Positions 8,729 through 18,424 of a stretch of 19,565 nt of DNA are shown one piece after another; positions within the stretch are counted from its first letter, which is position 1; every line of letters begins with the position of its first letter. The position numbers and the translations under genes were made by a program. Below the pieces are notes generated by a model. The model was given only the letters and a program-made list of their open reading frames with translations, did not search any database and was not told the DNA's origin. Where the stretch lies: positions 1-19,565 of the forward strand of contig CAXTCF010000075.1 in NCBI GenBank assembly GCA_964242945.1. The letters are read 5' to 3'. The DNA comes from Mesorhizobium_B sp964242945 (GTDB taxonomy: Bacteria > Pseudomonadota > Alphaproteobacteria > Rhizobiales > Rhizobiaceae).

Positions 8729-10090
8729 TCAGACGCCGAGCGACTTGAGCTTGCGGTGCAGCGCGGAGCGCTCCATGCCGATGAACTCGGCGGTGCGTGA
8801 GATATTGCCGCCGAAGCGGTTGATCTGCGCCACCAGGTATTCCTTCTCGAACATCTCGCGCGCCTCGCGCAGCGGCAGCGCCATGATGTGCTGGTCGGAC
8901 TGGGTCGGCGTGCGCGGCATCACGTCGCCGATCTCGGAGGGCAGCAGGTCCGCCGTGATCGGCGCCTCGATGTCGTCGCCCCGCACCAGGATCATCAGCC
9001 GCTCGATGTTGTTGCGAAGCTGCCGGACATTGCCCGGCCAGTTGTGCGCCTGGAGCACTGCCAGCGCGTCATTCCCGAGCCTGCGCGGCCGGATGCCCGC
9101 CTGCTTGGCGAACTGATTCATGAAGTGCTCGGCGAGGTAGGGGATGTCCTCGCGCCGCTCGGCGAGCGCCGGCACCATCACGGGCACCACGGCCAAGCGG
9201 TGGTAGAGGTCCTCGCGGAAGCGCCCTTCCGCGATCAGCCCTTCCAGGTTCTGCGCCGTCGAGGAGATGATGCGCACGTCCACCTTCACGCGCTTGGTCC
9301 CGCCCACGCGCTCGAACTGCTGATCCACCAGCACGCGCATGATCTTGTTCTGCGTTTCGCGCGGCATGTCGGCGACCTCGTCGATGTAGAGGATGCCGCG
9401 ATGCGCCTCTTCCAGCGCGCCGACCTTGCGCTCGCCGCCGTTCGATTCCGTGCCGAAGAGTTCGATCTCCATGCGCTCCGGCGTGATCGCAGCGGCGTTC
9501 ACCGCGACGAACGGCCCGGTCTTGCGCGCGGAATGGGAGTGGATCGCGCGCGCCACAAGCTCCTTCCCGGCGCCGGACGGCCCGATGATCATGATGCGGC
9601 TGTTGGTCGGCGCCACGCGCTCGATGACCTGGCGAAGCTGCATCATGCCGGACGACATTCCGATCAGGTCGAAGGACTCGCCGCTGCGCGACTTGAGGTC
9701 GGAAACCTCGCGCTTCAGCTTGGAGGTTTCCAGCGCACGCTCGGCAATCAGGATCAGCCGGTCCGCCTTGAACGGTTTTTCGATGAAGTCATAGGCACCG
9801 CGCCGGATGGCCGACACCGCCGTTTCGATGTTGCCGTGGCCGGAGATCATCACGACGGCCAGGTTCGGGTGCATCGTCTTGATCTTGTCGAGCAGGGCCA
9901 AGCCGTCGAGCCGCGAACCCTGCATCCAGATGTCGAGAAAGACCAGCCGCGGCACGCGGTCCGCGATCGCGGCAAGCGCGCTGTCGCTGTCATGCGCGGT
10001 GCGCGTCTCGTGGCCCTCGTCGCTCAGGATGCCGGCGACAAGCTCGCGAATATCGACTTCGTCATCAACAACCAGAATATCAGACGCCAT
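8729..10090 (-). CDS. ntrX: Nitrogen assimilation response regulator NtrX
   Basis: NtrX is the DNA-binding partner of the sensor NtrY, linked in Alphaproteobacteria to nitrogen metabolism, redox and cell-envelope control. The 453-aa protein has a receiver domain (DILVVDDE, phosphoacceptor Asp53 in VFLDIWM), an AAA+ domain with Walker A GPSGAGKE (Gly170, Lys176) and Walker B ILYIDEVADMP, and a C-terminal Fis-type helix-turn-helix (GNISRTAEFIGMERSALHRKL). The AAA+ domain lacks the sigma-54-contacting GAFTGA loop: FGTESNGGERKVGALEEA stands where NtrC has it. This is known for alphaproteobacterial NtrX and suggests it does not activate sigma-54. I chose ATG 10090, with AAAAGG 6 nt upstream; an in-frame TTG at 10096 is the alternative. 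The start overlaps the ntrY stop by 11 nt, implying translational coupling. Confidence 0.96.
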   Translation of the reverse strand: MASDILVVDDEVDIRELVAGILSDEGHETRTAHDSDSALAAIADRVPRLVFLDIWMQGSRLDGLALLDKIKTMHPNLAVVMISGHGNIETAVSAIRRGAYDFIEKPFKADRLILIAERALETSKLKREVSDLKSRSGESFDLIGMSSGMMQLRQVIERVAPTNSRIMIIGPSGAGKELVARAIHSHSARKTGPFVAVNAAAITPERMEIELFGTESNGGERKVGALEEAHRGILYIDEVADMPRETQNKIMRVLVDQQFERVGGTKRVKVDVRIISSTAQNLEGLIAEGRFREDLYHRLAVVPVMVPALAERREDIPYLAEHFMNQFAKQAGIRPRRLGNDALAVLQAHNWPGNVRQLRNNIERLMILVRGDDIEAPITADLLPSEIGDVMPRTPTQSDQHIMALPLREAREMFEKEYLVAQINRFGGNISRTAEFIGMERSALHRKLKSLGV

Positions 10091-12362
10091 CGTCAACCTT
10101 TTCCAAATGCCTCTCCCGGACAGCAGCCGTTTCGGCGCCGTCCGTGTCTTCCGCTGCGGGCAGGAACAAACTCACCATGGCGCCGCGCCCGCCGAAAAAA
10201 CTCTCCGGCGCGTCGTGCAATTCGATGCGGCCGCCATGGTCCTCGATGATCTTCTTGACGATGGCGAGCCCAAGCCCCGTGCCCTTCTCGCGGGTCGTCA
10301 TATAGGGCTCCAGAAGCCTTTGCCGGTTCTCCCGCGGCAGGCCGCGGCCGTTGTCGATCACATCCACGCGAATGCCGCCGCCCTCCCGGCCGGCATGGAT
10401 GCGGATGACCCCGCTCTCGCCGTCGGCGAACTGCGTCCCTTCCATGGCCTCGGAAGCGTTCTTGATCACGTTGCCGAAAGCCTGCGCAATCAGGCGGCTG
10501 TCGAAGCGGCCCAGGAGCTTGCTGTCGCCAAGCTGGCGTTCGACGGTGACTTCGGGGTGGCTGACCTCGACAAGGAAGGATGCCTCGCGCAGGGGATCGC
10601 GCAGGTCGCTCATCTGAAGCTCCGGCTTCGGCATGCGGGCGAAGGCGGAGAACTCGTCCACCATCCGGCCGATGTCCTCGACCTGCCGGATGATGGTGTT
10701 GGTGCACTGGTCGAAGACCTCGCGGTCCTCCGTGATCACCTTGCCGTAGCGGCGGCGGATGCGCTCGGCCGAAAGCTGGATCGGCGTCAGCGGGTTCTTG
10801 ATCTCATGCGCGATGCGGCGAGCAACATCTGCCCAGGCCGAGGTGCGCTGCGCCTGGAGCAGGTCGGTGATGTCGTCCACGGTGACGACGAACGACTTCT
10901 CGCCTTCGGCTGCCGCGCCCTCCTCCGTCGTGATCTGCACGTTGAAGGTGCGCTCGGCGCCGCCGCGGAAGAAAGTCACCTGGTCGCGCGTCACCGGCTT
11001 GCCGGACTTGCGGCCGATCTCGAAGACCTGGCCGATATGCGGCAGGATCGCCGAGAGCTTTTGCCCGACGGCACTCTCCGCCGGCAGTGCGAGCATGCTC
11101 TGCACCGAACGGTTGAAGATCGTCACGACGCCGTTAGGATCGACCCCGATGACGCCGGCGGTGACGCTCGCCAGCACGGCTTCGGAGAAGCGCCGCCGCT
11201 CGTCGATGACATCCTTGGCGCGCAGGATCTCGTTGCGCTGCGACTTCAACTCGACGATCATCTCGTTGAAGGTTTCGCCGAGCGAGGCCACGTCGCCGTC
11301 GGTCGCGCGCACGGGGACCGAGACGTTGAGGTTGCCGCGTGCCACCTCGTCGGCAGCGCCGATCAGCTGCCGGATCGGGCGCACGAGGCGGTCCGCAACG
11401 GCGATGCCCGTCCAGATCGCCGCGAGGATCAGAATCAGCGTCAAGCCGAGATAGAGCAGCGCGAAGGCGATCTGCGTCGTACGGCGGTTGGCTTCGAGGC
11501 TGCCGTATTCGTTGGTGTTGGCGCGCACGATCTGGCGGGCGCGGATGACCTCGGGATCGACCAGCCGAATCGTGTAGAGATAGAGGTTGTCGTAGTTCTT
11601 GAGCTTGATGATCGCGCCGACGATGTTGCGGGTGCGCGGCTCGATCAGCACCGGCTTGCCGTCCGCCGCGGTCTGCACCGCCTGGATCGGCGGTTCCGGC
11701 ATGGCGAAGTCGGCTGAGGTGTTCGCCTGCACCTCGAAGGAGCCGTCCTGGCGGATCAGCGCGGCATGCGCCAGCGCGCGCGCCGTGGCTTCCTGGCTCA
11801 CCAGGTCCCGGAAGCCCGTGCGATCGAGGTTGTAGAGCGTGCGCGCGTTGTCGAGGTCGTAGGCCATCGACAGCGTCGTGCCCTGAAGGTTGCGCGCATT
11901 CTCCTGGACGTAGGCCTCGGCGATCGAAAGCGAGTAGTTGACGATCGTCTTGGTGCGGATTTCAAACCAGCGGTCGAGCCCGATGTTGAGGGTGATCGAG
12001 GCGATCACGGCCACCAGGATCGCCGGCAGCGTCGCCACCAGCGAGAACATGGCGACGATGCGCACATGCAGGCGCGACGCAGCCTTGCCGCGCCGCCGCG
12101 CCTGGAAGATGCGGTGCACCTCGCGGGCGATCAGCGCCAGCAGCGCCGCGACGAAGGCAGCATTGACGCAGATCAGCGTGAGGGTCGTCGTCTCGTCCGG
12201 CGTGATGGGCGTGACGCCGACGAGAATCGCGAAGGAGAGTGCGGCGGTGATCAGCGCCGCGGCGACCATGACGATGCCCGGCAGCGCCAGCAGGCGCCGG
12301 CCATCCCCGCTTTGCCTTCGGCTGAAGATCGGTTGTTTCAGAATTGCGTCTTGGGCTGCCAT
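10080..12362 (-). CDS. ntrY: Sensor histidine kinase NtrY
   Basis: NtrY is the membrane sensor kinase that phosphorylates NtrX. With the start at 12362 it has 760 aa. Three hydrophobic segments lie near the N-terminus (about 25-50, 61-80, 102-128), then an extracytoplasmic region of about 165 residues, a fourth membrane segment (about 298-322), HAMP and PAS domains. The kinase core follows: H-box ARRIAHEIKNPLTP with His519, N-box NVIKNASEAMEG, G1 DNGRGLP and G2 GTGLGLAIVKKIIEDHGG. This layout matches the NtrY family. GTG at 12392 would add ten Arg-rich residues; I preferred the ATG because the family N-terminus is usually short before RRLLALPG, but neither start has a strong ribosome binding site. 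It starts 125 nt after the ntrC stop, so ntrYX may have its own promoter. Confidence 0.95.
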   Translation of the reverse strand: MAAQDAILKQPIFSRRQSGDGRRLLALPGIVMVAAALITAALSFAILVGVTPITPDETTTLTLICVNAAFVAALLALIAREVHRIFQARRRGKAASRLHVRIVAMFSLVATLPAILVAVIASITLNIGLDRWFEIRTKTIVNYSLSIAEAYVQENARNLQGTTLSMAYDLDNARTLYNLDRTGFRDLVSQEATARALAHAALIRQDGSFEVQANTSADFAMPEPPIQAVQTAADGKPVLIEPRTRNIVGAIIKLKNYDNLYLYTIRLVDPEVIRARQIVRANTNEYGSLEANRRTTQIAFALLYLGLTLILILAAIWTGIAVADRLVRPIRQLIGAADEVARGNLNVSVPVRATDGDVASLGETFNEMIVELKSQRNEILRAKDVIDERRRFSEAVLASVTAGVIGVDPNGVVTIFNRSVQSMLALPAESAVGQKLSAILPHIGQVFEIGRKSGKPVTRDQVTFFRGGAERTFNVQITTEEGAAAEGEKSFVVTVDDITDLLQAQRTSAWADVARRIAHEIKNPLTPIQLSAERIRRRYGKVITEDREVFDQCTNTIIRQVEDIGRMVDEFSAFARMPKPELQMSDLRDPLREASFLVEVSHPEVTVERQLGDSKLLGRFDSRLIAQAFGNVIKNASEAMEGTQFADGESGVIRIHAGREGGGIRVDVIDNGRGLPRENRQRLLEPYMTTREKGTGLGLAIVKKIIEDHGGRIELHDAPESFFGGRGAMVSLFLPAAEDTDGAETAAVRERHLEKVDDGV

Positions 12363-12487
12363 CGCGTCGCGGCGGTTCCGTTTCCGCGGCACCTATGCAA
12401 CGCATTGTGGCGAATATGCAACAAGAGGACGGGTCGAGCCGCTCACATTTTATGTAAGGCGTTGAAGCGTTCGCGTGTGCGAAACGT

Positions 12488-13938
<1,451 letters not shown>

Positions 13939-13942
<4 letters not shown>

Positions 13943-15063
13943 TGCTCGGCTTCCATTTCCGGCGTCGGCGCGCCCTTCCATGCGGGCATCAGCACGCGGA
14001 ACAGAGTGCCGCGCGGCGTCGAATCGCACTCGATGATGCCGCCGTGCTCGCCCACGATCTTCGCCACCAGCGCGAGGCCGAGACCGGAGCCGTTCGGCTT
14101 CGTCGTGATGAAGGGGTCGAAGAGGATCGGCAGCAGGTCGTCCGGCACGCCTGCTCCATTGTCGGAAACGCAGAACTCCAGGGGCAGCGACACGCGCGCC
14201 TGCGTTCCCGGCATGGAAACGCGCATGCCGGGCCGAAAAGCCGTGGAAAGCCTGATGTGCCCGTTTTCGAGATTGCCAATGGCTTCCGCGGCGTTCTTCA
14301 CCAGATTCAGGAAAACCTGCACCAGCTGGTCGCGGTTGCCGTGGACCGGCGGCAGCGAGGGGTCGTACTCCTCCTCGAACGCGATCTTCCGCGCGAACCC
14401 GTTCTTGGCGATCGCCTTCACATGGTCCAGCACGATGTGGATGTTGACGGGCGCCCGCTCGATGGGCCGCTCGTCGGAAAACACCTCCATCCGATCGACT
14501 AGGCTGACGATGCGGTCGGTCTCGTCGCGGATGAGCCGGCACAGCGCGCGGTCCTCGTCGGAAACCGTGCTTTCCAGGAGCTGAGCCGCGCCGCGGATGC
14601 CGGAAAGCGGATTCTTGATCTCATGCGCCAGCATCGCCGCGAGCCCGGTGACCGAACGGGCAGCGCTGCGGTGCGTCATCTGGCGGTCGATCTTTTCCGC
14701 CATGGACCGTTCCTGAAGCATCAGCACGACCGAGCCGGGAAGCTCCGGGACTGGCGCGGCATAGATGTCCACGACCTTCTCCAGGCCGAGGCGCGGCGAA
14801 GAGATGTCCACGCGGTATTCGTTTACGGGAGAGCGGCGCGTGAGCACCTGATCGACCAGGGTAAGCATCGGGCTCCCGAACGGCACGAAGCGCGACAGGG
14901 TCGAGCGCGACAGCACATTGGCGCTGACACGGAAAAAATCTTCGGCATCGGCGTTGGCGAAGCAGATCTTGCCGTCGGGATCGAGCATGATCACGGGCCG
15001 GCGGATCGTGTTGAGCACAATCTGCGCGGCTTCCGCCGATGCGGATTTTTCCGAACCGCTCAT
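13939..15063 (-). CDS. ntrB: Nitrogen regulation sensor kinase/phosphatase NtrB
   Basis: NtrB (NRII, GlnL) is the soluble kinase and phosphatase of NtrC, controlled by PII proteins in response to the nitrogen state. The protein is 374 aa and has no membrane segment. An N-terminal PAS domain (about 14-120, with VIMLDPDGKICFANADAEDFF) is followed by the H-box LAAMLAHEIKNPLSGIRGAA (phosphorylated His147), the N-box FLNLVKNAAEAIGN, G1 DNGAGVPDDLL and G2 GSGLGLALVAKIVGEHGG. The ATG at 15063-15061 overlaps the dusB stop as ATGA, with GCAGG just upstream inside dusB. The stop overlaps the ntrC start in the same way. The dusB-ntrB-ntrC order is the classical nifR3-ntrB-ntrC operon of Alphaproteobacteria, where dusB was first called nifR3. 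Confidence 0.97.
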
Positions 15064-16082
15064 GCGGCCTGCGCGAAGCATGCCGATGCTTCTTCGAACG
15101 CCTGCCGCAACAGGCCGGTGACGCGCTCCGGCTGCGTGGAGGTCATGATCGCGCTGCGCAGGCCCGGCGCGGCACCGCGAGCATGGCGATCCAGATACCA
15201 GCCGAGATGCTTGCGGGCGTGGCGCAGCCCCGCCTCGCGCCCGTAGAGCGTCAGCAAGTCCTCGTAATGCGCAATGACGTAGTCGGCGATGGCGTCCTCG
15301 CCCGGAGCGGCTTCGGCCTCTTCGACGGCACCGGCGCTTGCCGCCAGCAGGCCGGGCAGCCACGGTTGGCCATAGCTCGCACGGCCGACCATCACTGCGT
15401 CGGCGCCGGAACGCTCGACCACGTTGACGAGGTCGGCAGCAGTCGTGATGTCGCCGTTGGCGACGACTGGGATGCGGACGGCCTCCTTGACGCGGCGGAT
15501 CGCGTCCCAATCCGCGTGTCCGTTGTAAAATTGGCAGCGCGTGCGCCCGTGGACCGTGACCATCTGCACCCCTGCGGCCTCGGCGCGGCGGGCAAGCTCC
15601 GGCGCGTTCAGCATCCGCTCGTCCCAGCCGAGCCGCATCTTCACCGTCACGGGAATCTCGACGGCTGCGAGGACGGCTTCCACCAGCGTCATGGCGTGAT
15701 CGAGGTCGCGCATCAGCGCAGAGCCGGAATAGCCGCCTGTCACCTTCTTGGCGGGACAGCCCATGTTGATGTCCAGGATGTCGGCGCCCTCCCCGGTCGC
15801 GATACGCGCGGCTTCCGCCATCGGCTGAGCCTCCCGGCCCGCAAGCTGCACGACATGCACGGGCACGTCCGGGCGGCGAAGACGCCGCGCCGATTTCGCG
15901 CGGTCACGCACCAACTCGCCGCTTGCCACCATCTCGGTTACGACCAAGCCCGCGCCGTGCCGCACGGCGCGGCTGCGAAACGCCTCATCCGTGACGCCTG
16001 ACATCGGCGCCAGGAAAATTCGGTTCTTGATCTCGTGTCTGCCCAAGGGCAAAGGCTTGGCCAGGATCTTCGGAACAGTCAT
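15060..16082 (-). CDS. dusB: tRNA-dihydrouridine synthase DusB (NifR3 family)
   Basis: DusB is an FMN-dependent enzyme that reduces specific uridines in the tRNA D-loop to dihydrouridine. The 340-aa protein shows NRIFLAPMSGVTDEAFR at the FMN-binding start of the barrel. The catalytic cysteine motif is NMGCPAKKVTGGYSGSALMRD (Cys109), and VHGRTRCQFYNGHADW and VMVGRASYGQPWL are the further barrel and phosphate-binding segments. The ATG at 16082 precedes the conserved start VPKILAKPL; an in-frame TTG at 16094 would add four residues, and neither has a clear ribosome binding site. It is the first gene of the operon with ntrBC and transcribes away from ispDF, so the 131-nt gap between them must hold its promoter. 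Confidence 0.96.
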   Translation of the reverse strand: MTVPKILAKPLPLGRHEIKNRIFLAPMSGVTDEAFRSRAVRHGAGLVVTEMVASGELVRDRAKSARRLRRPDVPVHVVQLAGREAQPMAEAARIATGEGADILDINMGCPAKKVTGGYSGSALMRDLDHAMTLVEAVLAAVEIPVTVKMRLGWDERMLNAPELARRAEAAGVQMVTVHGRTRCQFYNGHADWDAIRRVKEAVRIPVVANGDITTAADLVNVVERSGADAVMVGRASYGQPWLPGLLAASAGAVEEAEAAPGEDAIADYVIAHYEDLLTLYGREAGLRHARKHLGWYLDRHARGAAPGLRSAIMTSTQPERVTGLLRQAFEEASACFAQAA

Positions 16083-16117
16083 GCCCAAAAACAATGCACT
16101 GCGGAACCCTGCTTACG

Positions 16118-16146
16118 TCATAACCATGCGCTGCGGGATAAGGCAA
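16118..16146 (-). promoter_or_regulatory. Candidate sigma-70-type promoter for dusB-ntrB-ntrC
   Basis: On the minus strand, TTGCCT (16146-16141) and TTATGA (16123-16118) are separated by 17 nt. They match the -35 and -10 hexamers of a housekeeping promoter at four of six (TTGACA) and four of six (TATAAT) positions. Transcription would start near 16111, leaving a leader of about 29 nt before the dusB ATG. The site lies in the divergent dusB/ispDF gap, where a promoter is required. Support is by position and pattern only; a PII- or NtrC-related operator was not recognised. Confidence 0.4.
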
Positions 16147-16213
16147 TGCGACTTCGCTCCCCCCGGACGTTTTCCCTCTCCTGTTTCAGCCGCATGGCAA
16201 AGGAGCGGCAGCG

Positions 16214-17437
16214 ATGCCGCCTGACAGTTTGGCGACCGCTGGGGCCGTCATCGTGGCGGCGGGCCGCGGCGAGCGGGCGGGCCGCGCAGAAGGCCCAAAG
16301 CAGTTCCGCTGCATCGGCGGAAGGCCCGTCATCGCCCGCACGCTCGACGTTTTCCTGGCTCACCCGGCAATGGCGCGCGTTGTCCTCGTCATCCACCCCG
16401 ACGACAGCGAACTCTTGGAGGAAGCCTGCGGCGCCCTGCCCGATCACGTAAGTGTCGTAAGCGGCGGCGCCACGCGGCAGGAGTCGGTGCTGGCGGGGCT
16501 CCGCTCGCTTGCTGGGCAAGGGCTGAACAAGGTACTCATCCACGACGGCGTGCGCCCCTTCATCGACACCGCTTTGATCGACCGGGTGCTGCGGGACACC
16601 AGCGACACGGAAGCGTCGCTGCCCAGCCTGCCCGTATCCGACACGCTGAAGCGCGAGGCGGCTGACGGCACCGTGTTCGAAACGGTCTTGCGCGCCGGGC
16701 TCCACTCAGCGCAGACGCCTCAGGGTTTCCCGTTCGCCGCCATTCTTGCCGCTCACGAAACGGCATTCGCTGAAAAGCGCCTGAATTTCACCGACGATGC
16801 GGCCGTCGCCGAGTGGTGCGGCTTAGCCGTGCGGCTGACGCGCGGCTCGCCGGACAATGTGAAGCTCACCTGGGCGCGCGATATCGAACTCGCCAATCAG
16901 AGGATGACTGCCGAGATGCCAGCTTTCCCCGATGTGCGTACCGGCAACGGCTATGACGTGCATGCCTTCGAAGCGGGCGATCAGGTCTGGCTTTGCGGCG
17001 TCGCCATTCCGCATGACCGCAAGCTCGCCGGCCACTCCGACGCGGATGTCGGGCTGCACGCGCTGACCGACGCGCTGCTGGCCGTATGCGGCGCGGGCGA
17101 CATCGGCACGCACTTCCCGCCTTCCGATCCGCAGTGGAAGGGCGCGGCATCCCGGCTCTTCGTGGAACATGCCGTCCGGCTGGTGCAGGAACAAGGCGGC
17201 CGGATCGCCAATGCCGACGTGACGCTGATCGCGGAAGCCCCGAAAGTAGGCCCGCATCGTGCCGCGATGACGGAGGCTCTCCGAGCCATGCTCGGCATCG
17301 AGGGGTCGCGCATCTCGGTAAAGGCGACCACCAACGAAAAGCTCGGCTTCGTCGGCCGCAACGAGGGCATTGCGGCGATCGCTACGGCAACCGTCGTCTT
17401 TCCCGGTTCGCTGCCGGAGCAGCGGAACGGTGCGTGA
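16214..17437 (+). CDS. ispDF: Bifunctional IspD/IspF: MEP cytidylyltransferase and MECDP synthase
   Basis: The fused enzyme carries out two steps of the non-mevalonate isoprenoid pathway: CTP-dependent formation of CDP-methylerythritol, and cyclisation to MECDP. The 407-aa protein has an N-terminal IspD domain (about 1-235) with VIVAAGRGERAG...PKQF at the nucleotide-binding loop and LIHDGVRPF in the middle. The C-terminal IspF domain (about 240-400) carries NGYDVHAF with metal ligands Asp248 and His250, HSDADVGLHALTD with His282, GDIGTHFPPSDP, and ATTNEKLGFVGRNEGIAA. The fusion is common in Alphaproteobacteria. AAAGGAG (16199-16205) stands 8 nt before the ATG, fixing the start. It is divergent from dusB and overlaps the PncC gene by 8 nt. 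Confidence 0.97.
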   Translation: MPPDSLATAGAVIVAAGRGERAGRAEGPKQFRCIGGRPVIARTLDVFLAHPAMARVVLVIHPDDSELLEEACGALPDHVSVVSGGATRQESVLAGLRSLAGQGLNKVLIHDGVRPFIDTALIDRVLRDTSDTEASLPSLPVSDTLKREAADGTVFETVLRAGLHSAQTPQGFPFAAILAAHETAFAEKRLNFTDDAAVAEWCGLAVRLTRGSPDNVKLTWARDIELANQRMTAEMPAFPDVRTGNGYDVHAFEAGDQVWLCGVAIPHDRKLAGHSDADVGLHALTDALLAVCGAGDIGTHFPPSDPQWKGAASRLFVEHAVRLVQEQGGRIANADVTLIAEAPKVGPHRAAMTEALRAMLGIEGSRISVKATTNEKLGFVGRNEGIAAIATATVVFPGSLPEQRNGA

Positions 17438-17978
17438 GTTGGACGACTCAGACGGAGGCGAGTCTTATGGCGCGCGCATCGGGGCACTGGCCCGGCGCCT
17501 GCTCGCGCTCTGCGCTTCGCAAGAGATCAAGCTGGCGCTAGCGGAGTCCTGCACCGGCGGCATGGTCGCTGCGGCCTTGACCGACATTCCCGGTTCGTCC
17601 TCCGGTTTCGACCGCGGCTTCGTAACCTACTCGAATGAGGCCAAGCAGGAGATGCTCGGCGTGAACGCGGAAACGCTGACAGCCCGCGGCGCCGTTTCGC
17701 GGCAAACGGCGTTGGAGATGGCGCAAGGCGCGCTTTCCCGCTCGCAGGCCGGCTTGGCGATTTCGATAACCGGCATCGCCGGCCCTGGCGGCGGCTCGCC
17801 GCAGAAGCCGGTCGGGCTGGTATGGTTTGGCTTGGCTCTAGCGGGCGGCGACGCAAAGGCTGAGCAAAGAATTTTTCCAAGTGACGGGCGCCGCGCCATC
17901 CGCCAAGCGGCCGCCGAGACGGCGCTGACGCTGGCGGTCAGCGCGCTGGAGGAGCGTCAGGCAGCCGGTGCCCCGTAG
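17430..17978 (+). CDS. pncC: CinA family protein, PncC-type nicotinamide-nucleotide amidohydrolase (C-terminal domain only)
   Basis: This family deamidates nicotinamide mononucleotide to nicotinate mononucleotide in NAD recycling. The protein shows the CinA C-terminal domain alone: LALAESCTGGMVAAALTDIPGSS, then GFVTYSNEAKQEMLGV, GAVSRQTALEMAQGA, and ITGIAGPGGGSPQKPVGLVWFG. There is no N-terminal CinA domain, so it is the short PncC form (182 aa here, family usually about 160-170). No ATG is available before the conserved core. I use GTG at 17430, with GGAG at 17416-17419 10 nt upstream; TTG at 17439 is an alternative. Overlap with the end of ispDF suggests coupled translation. Its last 22 nt overlap the 3' end of the opposing COQ10/RatA-like gene. 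Confidence 0.85.
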   Translation: MRELDDSDGGESYGARIGALARRLLALCASQEIKLALAESCTGGMVAAALTDIPGSSSGFDRGFVTYSNEAKQEMLGVNAETLTARGAVSRQTALEMAQGALSRSQAGLAISITGIAGPGGGSPQKPVGLVWFGLALAGGDAKAEQRIFPSDGRRAIRQAAAETALTLAVSALEERQAAGAP

Positions 17979-18415
17979 ATCAGGCCCGCCCGTTTTTCAA
18001 AGGCTTCCGCAAATTTGCGGAAGGCGCGGTCGAACATCGCCCCCATCAAGGCGCTCAGCACCCGGCTCTTGAACTCATAGTCGATGAAGAAGCCGATCGC
18101 GCAGCCGCCGCCCGCCGTCGGCGTGAAGGTCCATCGATTGGAAAGATAGCGGAAGGGTCCGTCCACGTACTTGGTCTCGATGACCTTCTCAGGCGGATTC
18201 AGAAAGACTTGGGTCGTAAAAATCTCTCGGATCGCTTTGTATCCGACGCTCATCTCGGCCACGAGCACGGTCTTCCCCTCCCGCTCCTTGCGCGTGCGCA
18301 CCGACAGGCTCTCGCAGAGCGGCAGGAACTCCGGATACTTCTCGACATCGGCGACGAGGTCGAACATCTGCTCGGCCGAATACGGCACCCGGCGCTCGGT
18401 GGAAAACTGCGGCAT
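17957..18415 (-). CDS. COQ10/RatA-like START-fold (SRPBCC) protein
   Basis: A 152-aa cytoplasmic protein of the polyketide-cyclase/START family. MPQFSTERRVPYSAEQMFDLVADVEKYPEFLPLCE is the typical opening of COQ10/RatA proteins (residues 1-35, of which YPEFLPLC is the most characteristic). IDYEFKSRVLSALMGAMF and a C-terminal amphipathic helix complete the fold. Mitochondrial Coq10 binds coenzyme Q and supports respiration. E. coli RatA was reported to block 70S assembly and is the source of the 'type II toxin' label. In Alphaproteobacteria the quinone-related role seems more likely to me, and no antitoxin-like partner is present. The ATG at 18415 is 9 nt after the lipA stop, so the two are probably cotranscribed. 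The 3' end overlaps the PncC gene tail to tail. Confidence 0.9.
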   Translation of the reverse strand: MPQFSTERRVPYSAEQMFDLVADVEKYPEFLPLCESLSVRTRKEREGKTVLVAEMSVGYKAIREIFTTQVFLNPPEKVIETKYVDGPFRYLSNRWTFTPTAGGGCAIGFFIDYEFKSRVLSALMGAMFDRAFRKFAEAFEKRAGLIYGAPAA

Positions 18416-18424
18416 TCCGGGAGA

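Noticed and set aside
13943..14542. Extension of the ntrC frame upstream of 13942
   Set aside because: It overlaps the kinase core of ntrB in another frame and reads as Arg-rich shadow sequence; the receiver domain begins exactly at the ATG at 13942.
17957..18415. Toxin-antitoxin system suggested by RatA similarity
   Set aside because: No small partner gene lies next to it. The neighbours are lipA and a PncC gene, and the family in Alphaproteobacteria fits a COQ10-like role better.
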